64,000 nucleotides of DNA from Alcanivorax hongdengensis A-11-3 (GTDB taxonomy: Bacteria > Pseudomonadota > Gammaproteobacteria > Pseudomonadales > Alcanivoracaceae). Positions 8,937 through 16,391 of this stretch are shown here, in pieces; position 1 is the first letter of the stretch, and every line of letters begins with the position of its first letter. The stretch is taken from the NCBI RefSeq assembly GCF_000300995.1, contig NZ_AMRJ01000005.1:62001-126000 (forward strand), read 5' to 3'. Both the position numbers and the translations under genes were made by a program. The notes under the pieces are model-generated. The model saw only the letters and a list, made by a program, of their open reading frames with translations. It was not told the DNA's origin and did no database searches.

Positions 8937-9610
8937 CACGAATTCTTGCACTGGAAACCGCGGGAGAAACCTGCTCCGTGGCCCTGATGGGCCCGGACGG
9001 GGACATTATCGAGCAGTTCGAGTCGGCGCCGCGCCGTCAGACCGAGCGGGTGCTGCCCATGGTCGAACAGGTTCTGGCCGAGGGCGGCGTGCGCCTGCCG
9101 GAGCTGGATGCCATTGCCTTCGGCCATGGCCCCGGTGCCTTTACCGGGGTTCGTGTGGCGGCGGCGGTGACTCAGGGGTTGGCATTCTCGGCGGATCTGC
9201 CGGTGGTGGGTATTTCCACCCTGGCCGCCTGCGCACTGACCGCCGCTGACCAGTTTGACCATGGCGATATCCTGGCAGCGTTTGATGCCCGCATGGGCGA
9301 ACTCTATCTGGGCGCCTACCGTCGTATTGAAGATAGCTTACAGACGGTGGTGGCCGACGGACTGTTCGACCCCCATGGCCTGCCGGACCTGCCCGCTGGC
9401 GAATGGCTGGTGGCCGGTTCCGGGGCGGTTTATGACGAGGCACTGAAAGAAAAATACGGGGCCCTGCGACTGGAAGGCAAGGTGCACCCGCGTGCCTCTG
9501 CCATTGCCAGGCTGGCCAGGGCAAAAGTGGTACGCGGTGAGGTGGTCCGTGCCGAGCAGGCCCAGCCGGTATATTTGCGTGATCAGGTGATTCAGGGAGC
9601 TGTCAGATGA
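8933..9610 (+). CDS. tsaB: tRNA threonylcarbamoyladenosine biosynthesis protein TsaB
   Basis: A 225-residue ASKHA-fold protein. The N-terminus ILALETAGETCSVAL and the segment AFGHGPGAFTGVRVAAAV are TsaB signatures. TsaB is the non-catalytic partner of TsaD and TsaE in making the t6A base next to the anticodon of ANN-decoding tRNAs. It starts in the yoaA stop (ATGA at 8933) and ends in the start of the thioesterase gene, so it is translationally coupled on both sides. Confidence 0.93.
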   Translation: MTRILALETAGETCSVALMGPDGDIIEQFESAPRRQTERVLPMVEQVLAEGGVRLPELDAIAFGHGPGAFTGVRVAAAVTQGLAFSADLPVVGISTLAACALTAADQFDHGDILAAFDARMGELYLGAYRRIEDSLQTVVADGLFDPHGLPDLPAGEWLVAGSGAVYDEALKEKYGALRLEGKVHPRASAIARLARAKVVRGEVVRAEQAQPVYLRDQVIQGAVR

Positions 9611-10041
9611 TTAACTGGGATTTGCCCAATGTGCATGTGTTGTCGGTGACGGTGCCGGCGGAAGCCATCGATGTGATGGGGCATGTCAACAACACCGAGT
9701 ATCTGCGCTTCATGGAGCAAATCGCCTGGGACCATACCCGGGTGCTGGGGCTGGGCTGGGATATCTACCAGCATCTCAACCGGGGCATGGTGGCCCGGCA
9801 TACGGAAGTGGACTACCTGGCGCCGGCCTTTGAAGGCGAGACGCTGCAGATCGGCACCTGGATCGTCGATAACGATAACCGCATCAGTATTACCCGCCGC
9901 TATCAGATTGTTCGTGAGAGCGATGGTCTGACCCTGTTGCGTGGCCGCACCCGCTGGGTGTGTGTGGCCCTGGATTCCGGCAAACCCCGCCGTATGCCAC
10001 CGGAGTTTCTGCAGGGCTACAAGGTCACCGCCCAGGAATAG
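9607..10041 (+). CDS. Hotdog-fold acyl-CoA thioesterase (YbgC/FadM-like)
   Basis: A 144-residue single 4HBT domain. The motif AEAIDVMGHVNNTEYLRFME contains the catalytic aspartate followed by GHVNNxxYLR, as in FadM/YbgC. GMVARHTEVDYLAPAFEGE and a basic strand TRRYQI follow, as usual. The substrate is probably an acyl-CoA, but chain length cannot be judged. It starts within the tsaB stop codon (ATGA at 9607) and is 8 bp from uppP, placing it inside the yoaA-tsaB-uppP-rsmJ run. Confidence 0.8.
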   Translation: MINWDLPNVHVLSVTVPAEAIDVMGHVNNTEYLRFMEQIAWDHTRVLGLGWDIYQHLNRGMVARHTEVDYLAPAFEGETLQIGTWIVDNDNRISITRRYQIVRESDGLTLLRGRTRWVCVALDSGKPRRMPPEFLQGYKVTAQE

Positions 10042-10049
10042 GAATCGAC

Positions 10050-10847
10050 ATGGATGTTTTTCAGGCCCTGGTGTTGGCACTGATACAGGGGCTGACCGAG
10101 TTCCTGCCCATCTCCAGTTCCGCCCATCTGATTCTGCCATCGCGCCTGCTGGGCTGGCCGGATCAGGGGCTGGCGTTTGATGTGGCGGTGCATTTGGGCA
10201 CCCTGATGGCGGTGGTGTTTTACTACCGTCGTGATCTGAACGACATGCTCGTCGGCTCCGGCCGGGCATTGCAGCAGCGGCGCATGAATCCACCGTTGCG
10301 ATTGGCCCTGTGGGTGGCACTGGCTACCGTGCCGGCGGTGCTGGCGGGCCTGCTGGGTGATCGCTGGATCGAGGACAACCTGCGCTCGGTGCTGGTCATT
10401 GCCACTACCACCCTGGTGTTTGGCGCGCTGTTGTGGATGGCTGACGCCTGGGGGCGCCAGCAACGTGGCCTGGAGCAGCTTGGCTGGCGGTCAGTGCTAT
10501 TGATCGGCCTGGCCCAGGCACTGGCGCTAATCCCCGGGACTTCGCGTAGTGGTATTACCATGACTGCGGCCCTGGCGCTGGGGTTACGGCGCACGGAAGC
10601 GGCCCGCTTTTCCTTTCTGCTGTCGGTGCCGGTGATTCTGGGTGCGGCCTTGCTGAAAAGCCGTGATCTGCTGGCGCAGCCCCAGCCGGTGGACTGGACC
10701 CTGATGGCCCTGGGCGTGGTTGTCAGTGCCGTCACCGCCTACCTGACCATCGTCTTTTTTATCCGCCTGCTGGAGCGGGTGGGGATGCTGCCTTTCGTTA
10801 TCTATCGTTTGCTGCTGGGTGCCGGTTTGCTGCTATGGCTGAGTTGA
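10050..10847 (+). CDS. uppP: Undecaprenyl-diphosphatase UppP (BacA)
   Basis: A 265-residue polytopic membrane phosphatase. Both UppP signature motifs are present: ALIQGLTEFLPISSSAHLIL near the N-terminus and ALIPGTSRSGITMTAALALG in the second half. It removes one phosphate from undecaprenyl diphosphate in the periplasm, recycling the lipid carrier for peptidoglycan, and confers bacitracin tolerance. ATG 10050 follows AGGAATCGAC and gives the standard MDVFQALVLALIQG. Its end overlaps rsmJ by 13 bp. The carrier synthase uppS is at 32296. Confidence 0.95.
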   Translation: MDVFQALVLALIQGLTEFLPISSSAHLILPSRLLGWPDQGLAFDVAVHLGTLMAVVFYYRRDLNDMLVGSGRALQQRRMNPPLRLALWVALATVPAVLAGLLGDRWIEDNLRSVLVIATTTLVFGALLWMADAWGRQQRGLEQLGWRSVLLIGLAQALALIPGTSRSGITMTAALALGLRRTEAARFSFLLSVPVILGAALLKSRDLLAQPQPVDWTLMALGVVVSAVTAYLTIVFFIRLLERVGMLPFVIYRLLLGAGLLLWLS

Positions 10848-11557
10848 TTGGCCTGTTGCCGGGGTGTCCGGCGTCACTGCCGGGGGTGGCGGTCAGTGAT
10901 GATGCCGAGGCACGGTCACGCCAGCTGGCGCTGGTGCTGGGGATGCATGAGGGGCGCCTGAGTTTGTGGCGCCCCGGTGGCCAGGAAACGCCGCTGGCGG
11001 TGGAATTCAATGAGGGCAAACAGGGCTATCGTCTGAGCCATGAGCGGGTGCGTCACGAACGGCTGATCAAGGCCCTGGGCAAACCCCGTGAGGCGCAGAC
11101 CACGGTGCTGGACGCCACCGCGGGCCTGGGCCGCGACGCGGCCCTGATGGCCATGGCGGGGTTTCAAGTGCTGCTGTGCGAACGCTCACCGGTTGTTCAT
11201 GCGTTACTGGCCGATGGTCTGGCCCGGGCCCCCTCACTGGCCGAGCGGATGCTCCTGCTGCCCTGTGAGGACGCCCTGGCGCAGCCCACCGAGCCGCTGC
11301 ATGCGGTTTACCTGGACCCCATGTTCCCCGCCCGGGAAAAAAGCGCGGCGGTGAAAAAGGACCTGCAATGGCTGCAATGGCTGTGTCCCTACCCGCAGGC
11401 GGATGAGGAACGCCGACTGATGGATTGGGCGCTGTCGCTGCCGGCCCGGCGCGTTATCGTCAAGCGCCCTGCACGGGCGCCGCTGCTGGCGGGCCGAACG
11501 CCGGGCTTCAGCCAGAAGGGCAAGGCGGTACGTTTCGATGTCTATCCGCGCGGCTAG
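10835..11557 (+). CDS. rsmJ: 16S rRNA (guanine-1516-N2)-methyltransferase RsmJ
   Basis: A 240-residue SAM-dependent methyltransferase of the YhiQ/RsmJ family. The SAM loop VLDATAGLGRDAALMAMAG is typical, and YLDPMFPARE is the family form of the catalytic motif IV. Other conserved parts are GKQGYRLSHERVRHERLIKA and the ending RVIVKRPARAPLLAG. It methylates G1516 of 16S rRNA. It begins 13 bp before the uppP stop and ends the run; no clear intrinsic terminator follows. Confidence 0.93.
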   Translation: MAELIGLLPGCPASLPGVAVSDDAEARSRQLALVLGMHEGRLSLWRPGGQETPLAVEFNEGKQGYRLSHERVRHERLIKALGKPREAQTTVLDATAGLGRDAALMAMAGFQVLLCERSPVVHALLADGLARAPSLAERMLLLPCEDALAQPTEPLHAVYLDPMFPAREKSAAVKKDLQWLQWLCPYPQADEERRLMDWALSLPARRVIVKRPARAPLLAGRTPGFSQKGKAVRFDVYPRG

Positions 11558-11775
11558 TGCTTGAGACGGTTATCTCAACCGGACGAATAATATTGGCGGC
11601 GCCCCTGACGTTCTCCATGGCCTGATTCCCCGAAATCGTTGTATTGATAACAGCATCACTGTTTCAAGGAGAACGACGATGAAGTGGTGTATTTGGGGGA
11701 TGCTCTGGGTTTGCCTGCCCGGGGGCGCCATGGCGGACGCCTACGTGAAACTCGGTTATGCCTATTCGGATTTGC

Positions 11776-11811
11776 GGGGCCTGCTCGTACTAGGAGGATG
11801 GCTTCTGCTGA
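11776..11811 (+). repeat. Left terminal inverted repeat of the element
   Basis: Matches the reverse complement of 12007-12042 at 31 of 36 positions; the mismatches are at positions 6, 18, 25, 29 and 33. It contains a near-palindrome CTCGTACTAGGAG (11785-11797) with one mispair. Confidence 0.88.
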
Positions 11812-11913
11812 ATTCATTTTTTCATCCAGTAACGTCAGCCGGTGTGTCGTGTAGTTATTCTACATAAACAGCGGTTGGCGCTGCTGGATGGGAAAAGGGA
11901 TCAGCCCTTCGGG

Positions 11914-12010
11914 TTGAGCCCCAAAAGCCGCCACTCGTTGTTATTCGTCGCTCATTTGGCGCAACCAAACTTCACTTCTCATGCCTAGATTGGCAGCTTT
12001 TGGGGCTCAA
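11914..12010. repeat. Internal inverted repeat pair of the element
   Basis: TTGAGCCCCAAAAGCCGCC at 11914-11932 pairs with GGCAGCTTTTGGGGCTCAA at 11992-12010 at 18 of 19 positions, enclosing 59 bases. This second long stem is independent of the terminal repeats and overlaps the right one by only four bases. Confidence 0.85.
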
Positions 12011-12042
12011 CAGCAGCTATCCTCGTAGTACGAGCAAGCCCC
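12007..12042 (-). repeat. Right terminal inverted repeat of the element
   Basis: Partner of 11776-11811. It contains the perfect small palindrome CTCGTAGTACGAG (12022-12034), six-base arms around a single base. Each end could therefore form its own hairpin as well as pair with the other end. Confidence 0.88.
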
Positions 12043-12639
12043 TGCCAGGATCTGTCCATCAAGCATCTGGGCTATCCGAAGATTTCACTGAACAATTATG
12101 ATCCCGGCGCCGCCGATGGCGTGTCGCTGGCCGCAGGGTATTTTGTCACACCTAATTTTCGCGCCGAGTTGTCGCTGGATTATGGCCTGGCGAGCGAGGA
12201 TACCGATCGCATCAGTTATACCCGGGGTTCCACCGTGCAGGGTACGGTCAGTGCCAGTGCCTACAGTCGCACCCTGATGGTCAACGGCTATTTCCACTTC
12301 CGCGATACGCGCGGGGCCGGCCAGCTCGACCCCTATGTGGGCGCCGGCCTGGGGCTGGGCGTCAATCACTTTGAGGATGTCAGCACGCAGATCCCTACCA
12401 CCAGCGCCACCGTCGATGATAGTGACGACATCGACTGGGCGTTCCGGGTGGGCGGCGGGGTGATGGTGTGGCTGGCGCGGCGTTGCAGCGCGGATCTGTC
12501 CATTTTCTATCTGGACCCGGGGTCCGTGACCACCGCCGACAGGGCCTACAAAGAAGGTGTCACTGTTCCCTTTGCCGAAGGGCTGGAACTGAATCTGGCC
12601 AGCTTTACCTATTCCCTGGCCATGCTTTACCGCTTCTGA

Positions 12640-12661
12640 GCCCCCGCCGGGTGACGGGGGC
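12640..12661. terminator. Hairpin between the barrel pseudogene and plsB (convergent)
   Basis: GCCCCCG and CGGGGGC form a 7-bp stem around eight bases, placed in the 29-bp gap between convergent genes. There is no T tract, so it is a weak terminator candidate. Confidence 0.4.
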
Positions 12662-12668
12662 GGAGGCA

Positions 12669-15176
12669 TCAGGCCGCCGGTTCCTCGCTGGGATTGAAGG
12701 CTTCCGGGTTGCTGACCCGGGTGACCCGCTGGATGGCATCACTGATATCCGGGCTGAGAATACGTCGGGCTTCGTCATCCAGAGCCTGCAGTTTCTCATC
12801 AAAGGTCAGGGCGCCCTGATCATCGGTCATCACCAGACCCGTGCTGTAGAGCTGGGCAATAAAATGCTTGAGTACCACCTTGTCGAAGAATTCCGGTGAG
12901 TTGAATTCGTACAGCAACGACAGACGCTGGGCCGTCTGATGCGCCAGTTCACCCAGCTGGTCGCTATTGAGCTTGCCACTGCCGTATTGCACCAGCAGGC
13001 GGATGGTCAGGTAATAACGTTCCAGGGATGGCATGACGGTCTGGCCCAGGTGCGACAGCAGGTCGGACTCATGGGTGTGCACCGGGGCACCATGCAGGCA
13101 GTTGTCATTGCGACTGATCAGCTGTTGTTGCTCCAGTACCACCAGAATGCGATCCACCGCCGCGGCCAGCTCCTCGCCATCCTGCCAGTGCAGGAAATAC
13201 TCATTGCGCAGGAAGGGGTAGAGCAGCTGTATCATGCGCTGCAGCACATCGATGTTGATGCTGCGGGCATTCATGAACAGTGAGCAGATCAGGCCGGGCA
13301 GGATGAACAGGTGCAGGCTGTTGTTGCGCACGTAGGCCATCTGCAGGGCGGTTTTTTCATCGGTGGTGACCACATCGCCGAGCGGGTGCTTGATGCGCTC
13401 CAGGAATTCGTTTTCCAGCCCGTAATCAATGATGGCATCGGCGTCGGTATTGGCGATGGCCGCGGTATCACTGTAGGGCGCCTGCTTGAGCAGCTCGATG
13501 TAGAGTTGCAGTTGCTGACGCAGTTGCTGCAGATCCATGGTGTGCTTGGAAGAAGCCAGCACGGCCAGACTCATCAGGTTGACCGGGTTGGCCACCGCCG
13601 CCGCATTGATGGACTCCACCACTTCCTGGCCGAGCTCATTGATCATGTGCTTGAACCAGGGCGGTGTGTCACTGGGGGCCACTTCACAGCTGCGCCAGTC
13701 CCGGTTGTGCTGATCCAGGTAATCACTCAGTTTGATCGGTTTGCCGAAGTTCACATGTACCTGGCCGAAGTGACTGCGCAGAATGCTCAGGGACTTCATC
13801 AGGCCGCCCACGGATTCCTTCTGCTTTTTCTTGCCATGCAGCTCACCGATATAGGAGCCGGCCTCGATCACCTTCTCGTAACCGATATACACCGGCACAA
13901 AGGCCACCGGCTTGCGGGCATCGCGCAGATAGCTGCGCACGGTCATGGCCAGCATGCCGGTACGGGGCTTGAGCATGCGGCCGCTGCGGCTGCGGCCACC
14001 TTCGACGAAATATTCGATGGAGAAACCGCGGGCGGTAATGGTGTGCAGGTATTCGCTGAACACCGCGGCATAAAGCGGGTTGTCACGGAAACTGCGGCGC
14101 ATGAAGAAAGCGCCGCCCCGGCGCAGGATGGTGCCCACCACCGGCAGGTTCAGGTTGATGCCGGCGGCAATGTGCGGTGGCACCAGATTGTTGCGGTACA
14201 TGACGAACGACAGCAGCAGATAGTCGATGTGACTGCGGTGGCAGGGCACATAGATGATCTCGTGGTCACCGGCGACCTCGGTGAGGTTGTCCATGTTGTA
14301 AAGACGAATACCGCCATACAGACGGTTCCATACCCAGTTGAGTATCAGCTCCAGGAAGCGGATCACGGTATGGGAGTAATCGGCGGCGATTTCCAGGGCA
14401 TAGCGGCGGGCCTGGGCTTCCAGTTTTTCTTCCTTTTCACCGGTGCGCGTCATTTCCTCGCGGATCACGGCACGCACGGTGGAAGAGTCCACCACGCTGC
14501 TGGACAGGGTGCGGCGGTGGGACAGGTCCGGACCGATGGCCGCTTCCTGCTGACGGCGAAAATGCACACGCAGAATGCGGGACGCCTTGCGTACCACCTG
14601 CTGTTGTTTCTGACGCTCGCAACGGTCCACCAGTGCCCGCAGGGACATGGGCTTGCTGAACTGTACGTACAGCTGGCGACCCTGGGTGAGAATAATGAAG
14701 AATTTCTTGATGAAACCCGCCGGTGACCAGTTGTCCGAGAAGATGATGCGCCACAGGGAGCTTTCCTTCTCCGGGCGGCGGCCCCAGAACACGGACACCG
14801 GCACCAGCTGGACATCCGCCTGCGGGTCGTCCTGCAGGGCCTTGACCAGTTTTTCCAGCCGGGCGGGGGACAGGGCGGTGCGCTGGCGGCCATTACTGAA
14901 CTGGCGGCGATAAAGGTGGAAGTAACTGCGACTGAGGTGGGTCTTGCCCACATTCATGCCGGCCAGCGCCGGGGCCAGGCCAAGTCGCCGGGCGGATTGG
15001 TCCGCCACCGCCGCATCCGCGGCGGAGCGATCACGCAGCACATAGATGACCGGAATATCCGGATTGAGCTGCAGCTCCTTGGGGTCCGTGGGGAGTGCGT
15101 TGGCACGGGTGCACAGCCGCAAAAAGACGCGGACAACAAAAAACGCAAGGCGGTCAAGGCCAAACCAGAAATTCAT
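12669..15176 (-). CDS. plsB: Glycerol-3-phosphate 1-O-acyltransferase PlsB
   Basis: An 835-residue enzyme, the usual size for proteobacterial PlsB. The acyltransferase block I is VPCHRSHIDYLLLSFVMY (HX4D catalytic pair). Further blocks are GAFFMRRSFRDNPLYAAVF, YFVEGGRSRSGRMLKPRTGML and AFVPVYIGYEKVIE. It transfers an acyl group to the sn-1 position of glycerol-3-phosphate, the first step of phospholipid synthesis, at the inner membrane. I choose the ATG at 15176 (MNFWFGLDRLAFF). An in-frame TTG at 15206 would add ten residues. It is divergent from the DyP peroxidase gene, with a 207-bp gap where no clear promoter is seen. Confidence 0.95.
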   Translation of the reverse strand: MNFWFGLDRLAFFVVRVFLRLCTRANALPTDPKELQLNPDIPVIYVLRDRSAADAAVADQSARRLGLAPALAGMNVGKTHLSRSYFHLYRRQFSNGRQRTALSPARLEKLVKALQDDPQADVQLVPVSVFWGRRPEKESSLWRIIFSDNWSPAGFIKKFFIILTQGRQLYVQFSKPMSLRALVDRCERQKQQQVVRKASRILRVHFRRQQEAAIGPDLSHRRTLSSSVVDSSTVRAVIREEMTRTGEKEEKLEAQARRYALEIAADYSHTVIRFLELILNWVWNRLYGGIRLYNMDNLTEVAGDHEIIYVPCHRSHIDYLLLSFVMYRNNLVPPHIAAGINLNLPVVGTILRRGGAFFMRRSFRDNPLYAAVFSEYLHTITARGFSIEYFVEGGRSRSGRMLKPRTGMLAMTVRSYLRDARKPVAFVPVYIGYEKVIEAGSYIGELHGKKKQKESVGGLMKSLSILRSHFGQVHVNFGKPIKLSDYLDQHNRDWRSCEVAPSDTPPWFKHMINELGQEVVESINAAAVANPVNLMSLAVLASSKHTMDLQQLRQQLQLYIELLKQAPYSDTAAIANTDADAIIDYGLENEFLERIKHPLGDVVTTDEKTALQMAYVRNNSLHLFILPGLICSLFMNARSINIDVLQRMIQLLYPFLRNEYFLHWQDGEELAAAVDRILVVLEQQQLISRNDNCLHGAPVHTHESDLLSHLGQTVMPSLERYYLTIRLLVQYGSGKLNSDQLGELAHQTAQRLSLLYEFNSPEFFDKVVLKHFIAQLYSTGLVMTDDQGALTFDEKLQALDDEARRILSPDISDAIQRVTRVSNPEAFNPSEEPAA

Positions 15177-15383
15177 AGGGTCGCAAGGGTAGTCAGTGTG
15201 CAGCAAGTGTATCTAAAGCCGGATAATGGGGACACCAGCGGATATTTCAATTTGTTTCAAAATGGTGGCCTGTCGCCCCGGCGCGGGGGGAACGGGGCGG
15301 TAAAAATCCCGGCCCGGCCGCTTCGGATTTGCTGTTACACTGGGGATTGATGAATTTTGACTTGCTGAACAGGGGAGAGGCCC

Positions 15384-16256
15384 GTGTCGACACATCAGGC
15401 GGGAATTTTTGATCGTAGTTACCAGCATCATCTGTTTTTTGAATATTGTCTGGGCAGTAACTCGGACCTGGCGGCCGTTCGCGGGGCCCTGGCGGCCCTG
15501 GTCGATATCAGTGATGACAATATGCCGGTACTGCTGGCGTTTGGGCCGGGCCTGTGGCGCGAGCTGGGTGGCAAATTCGATTTCCCCGGTTTTTCCCTGG
15601 ATGGGCACATTCCGTCCACCCAGTCGGATCTGTTTGTCTGGGTGCAGGCCCGTGATCGGGCCGACCTGTTTGACCGTGGCATGGCGGTGCGTAACCTGAT
15701 CGGCGACAGCCTGGCCAGTCAGCTCGAACTTACCGGCTTTGTCTACCACGACATGCGTGACTTGACCGGTTTTGTGGATGGTATCGGCAACCCCACCGGC
15801 GACAGGGCGTTGCAGGCGGCGATGATTCCCGAGCCGCATCCGGGGGCCGGTGGCAGCTGGGTGCTGGGCCAGAAGTGGAACCATGACCTGGCATCATTCA
15901 ACAAACTGCCGGTGGCGGAACAGGAGAACGTGATCGGCCGTACCAAGGCCGATGCGGTGGAGTTCGATGACGAGCGCATGCCCGCCAATGCCCACGTGGG
16001 TCGGGTAGACGTTGACCGTGACGGCGTTGCCCAGAAGATCTGGCGCCGATCGGTACCCTATGGCACTACCACCGAGCATGGGCTGTATTTCCTGGCGTTC
16101 AGCTGCGAGCTGGATCGCTTCGATTATCTGATGCGACGCATGTACGGTATTGCCGACGATGCGGTGGTGGACCGCCTGCTTGATTACACCCGCCCGGCCA
16201 TGAGCTCCTGGTGGTATGCCCCCAGTCAGGAATGGTTGGCGTCCCTGGCCCGCTGA
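15384..16256 (+). CDS. DyP-type haem peroxidase
   Basis: A 290-residue dye-decolourising peroxidase of the short YfeX-like (P/B) type. The family motif GFVDGIGNP (about residues 129-137) carries the distal catalytic aspartate. NAHVGRVDVDRDG and IWRRSVPYG provide the proximal haem histidine and arginine regions, and GLYFLAFSCELDRFDYLMRRM is the typical C-terminal segment. No Tat or Sec signal is seen, and the C-terminus lacks an encapsulin-type targeting tail, so it is probably cytoplasmic. GTG 15384 follows AGGGGAGAGG. It is monocistronic and ends before a strong bidirectional terminator. Confidence 0.9.
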   Translation: MSTHQAGIFDRSYQHHLFFEYCLGSNSDLAAVRGALAALVDISDDNMPVLLAFGPGLWRELGGKFDFPGFSLDGHIPSTQSDLFVWVQARDRADLFDRGMAVRNLIGDSLASQLELTGFVYHDMRDLTGFVDGIGNPTGDRALQAAMIPEPHPGAGGSWVLGQKWNHDLASFNKLPVAEQENVIGRTKADAVEFDDERMPANAHVGRVDVDRDGVAQKIWRRSVPYGTTTEHGLYFLAFSCELDRFDYLMRRMYGIADDAVVDRLLDYTRPAMSSWWYAPSQEWLASLAR

Positions 16257-16331
16257 AAACGCACGCTGGCCTGGTTAGCAGGCTCCTTATGCCTGGATCG
16301 GCGGGTGTTGGGGGGTAAACAGGCCCCAATA

Positions 16332-16365
16332 GCAAAACAGCGCGGTGATGACCGCGCTGTTTTGC
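16332..16365. terminator. Bidirectional terminator between the DyP peroxidase and aldehyde dehydrogenase genes
   Basis: A perfect 15-bp stem (GCAAAACAGCGCGGT pairing with ACCGCGCTGTTTTGC) around GATG. A run of A on one flank and of T on the other lets it act on both strands, between convergent genes. Confidence 0.9.
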
Positions 16366-16391
16366 GTTGTGCCTGTGAGTTGGCTCTCTGC

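Larger units (their letters stand above)
11776..12042. mobile_element. MITE-like non-autonomous element with 36-bp terminal inverted repeats
   Basis: The ends 11776-11811 and 12007-12042 are inverted repeats matching at 31 of 36 positions, beginning GGGGCYTGCTCGTACTA. The 267-bp interior has no credible gene. It is rich in hairpins (11823-11890, 11850-11864, 11869-11883, 11902-11916, 11914-12010) and splits an outer-membrane protein gene. A 3-bp repeat TGC flanks it (11773-11775 and 12043-12045), but excising element plus one copy does not restore the reading frame, so the true duplication is unclear. The GGGG end and repeat length recall Tn3-derived miniature elements, but a 5-bp duplication and the usual inner end motif are absent. 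I cannot name the parent transposon. Confidence 0.78.
11679..12639 (+). pseudogene. Outer-membrane beta-barrel protein gene interrupted by a 267-bp element
   Basis: The 5' part starts at ATG 11679 after CAAGGAGAAC. It encodes a signal peptide ending GGAMA followed by DAYVKLGYAYSDL. The 3' part resumes near 12046 with QDLSIKHLGYPKISLNNYDPG and runs to a typical barrel end, YSLAMLYRF, with a terminal phenylalanine. Alternating strands such as VSLAAGYFV, FRAELSLDYGL and YVGAGLGLGV fit a small 8-stranded OMP_b-brl/OmpW-like porin of about 230 residues. The element at 11776-12042 adds a stop after 62 codons. The two halves are in different frames (offset 1 mod 3). The 3' part could only restart at GTG 12121 without a signal peptide, so the gene is probably dead. 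Precise family is uncertain. Confidence 0.82.

Noticed and set aside
11679..11867. A separate 62-codon gene at the barrel start
   Set aside because: Its first 34 codons are the signal peptide and first strand of the disrupted barrel; the rest reads into the element's repeat until a chance stop.
11776..12042. Assignment of the element to the Tn3-derived miniature family
   Set aside because: GGGG ends and about 36-bp repeats are suggestive, but the flanks TTTGC and TGCCA are not a 5-bp duplication, and the inner repeat end does not match the usual Tn3 end.
11773..12045. TGC-TGC as a 3-bp target-site duplication of the element
   Set aside because: A 3-bp match is expected by chance often enough, and removing the element plus one copy does not rejoin the reading frame. 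I kept the element boundaries from the inverted repeats only.
15384..16256. DyP peroxidase as encapsulin cargo
   Set aside because: No encapsulin gene is adjacent and the C-terminus (SSWWYAPSQEWLASLAR) lacks the usual targeting tail.
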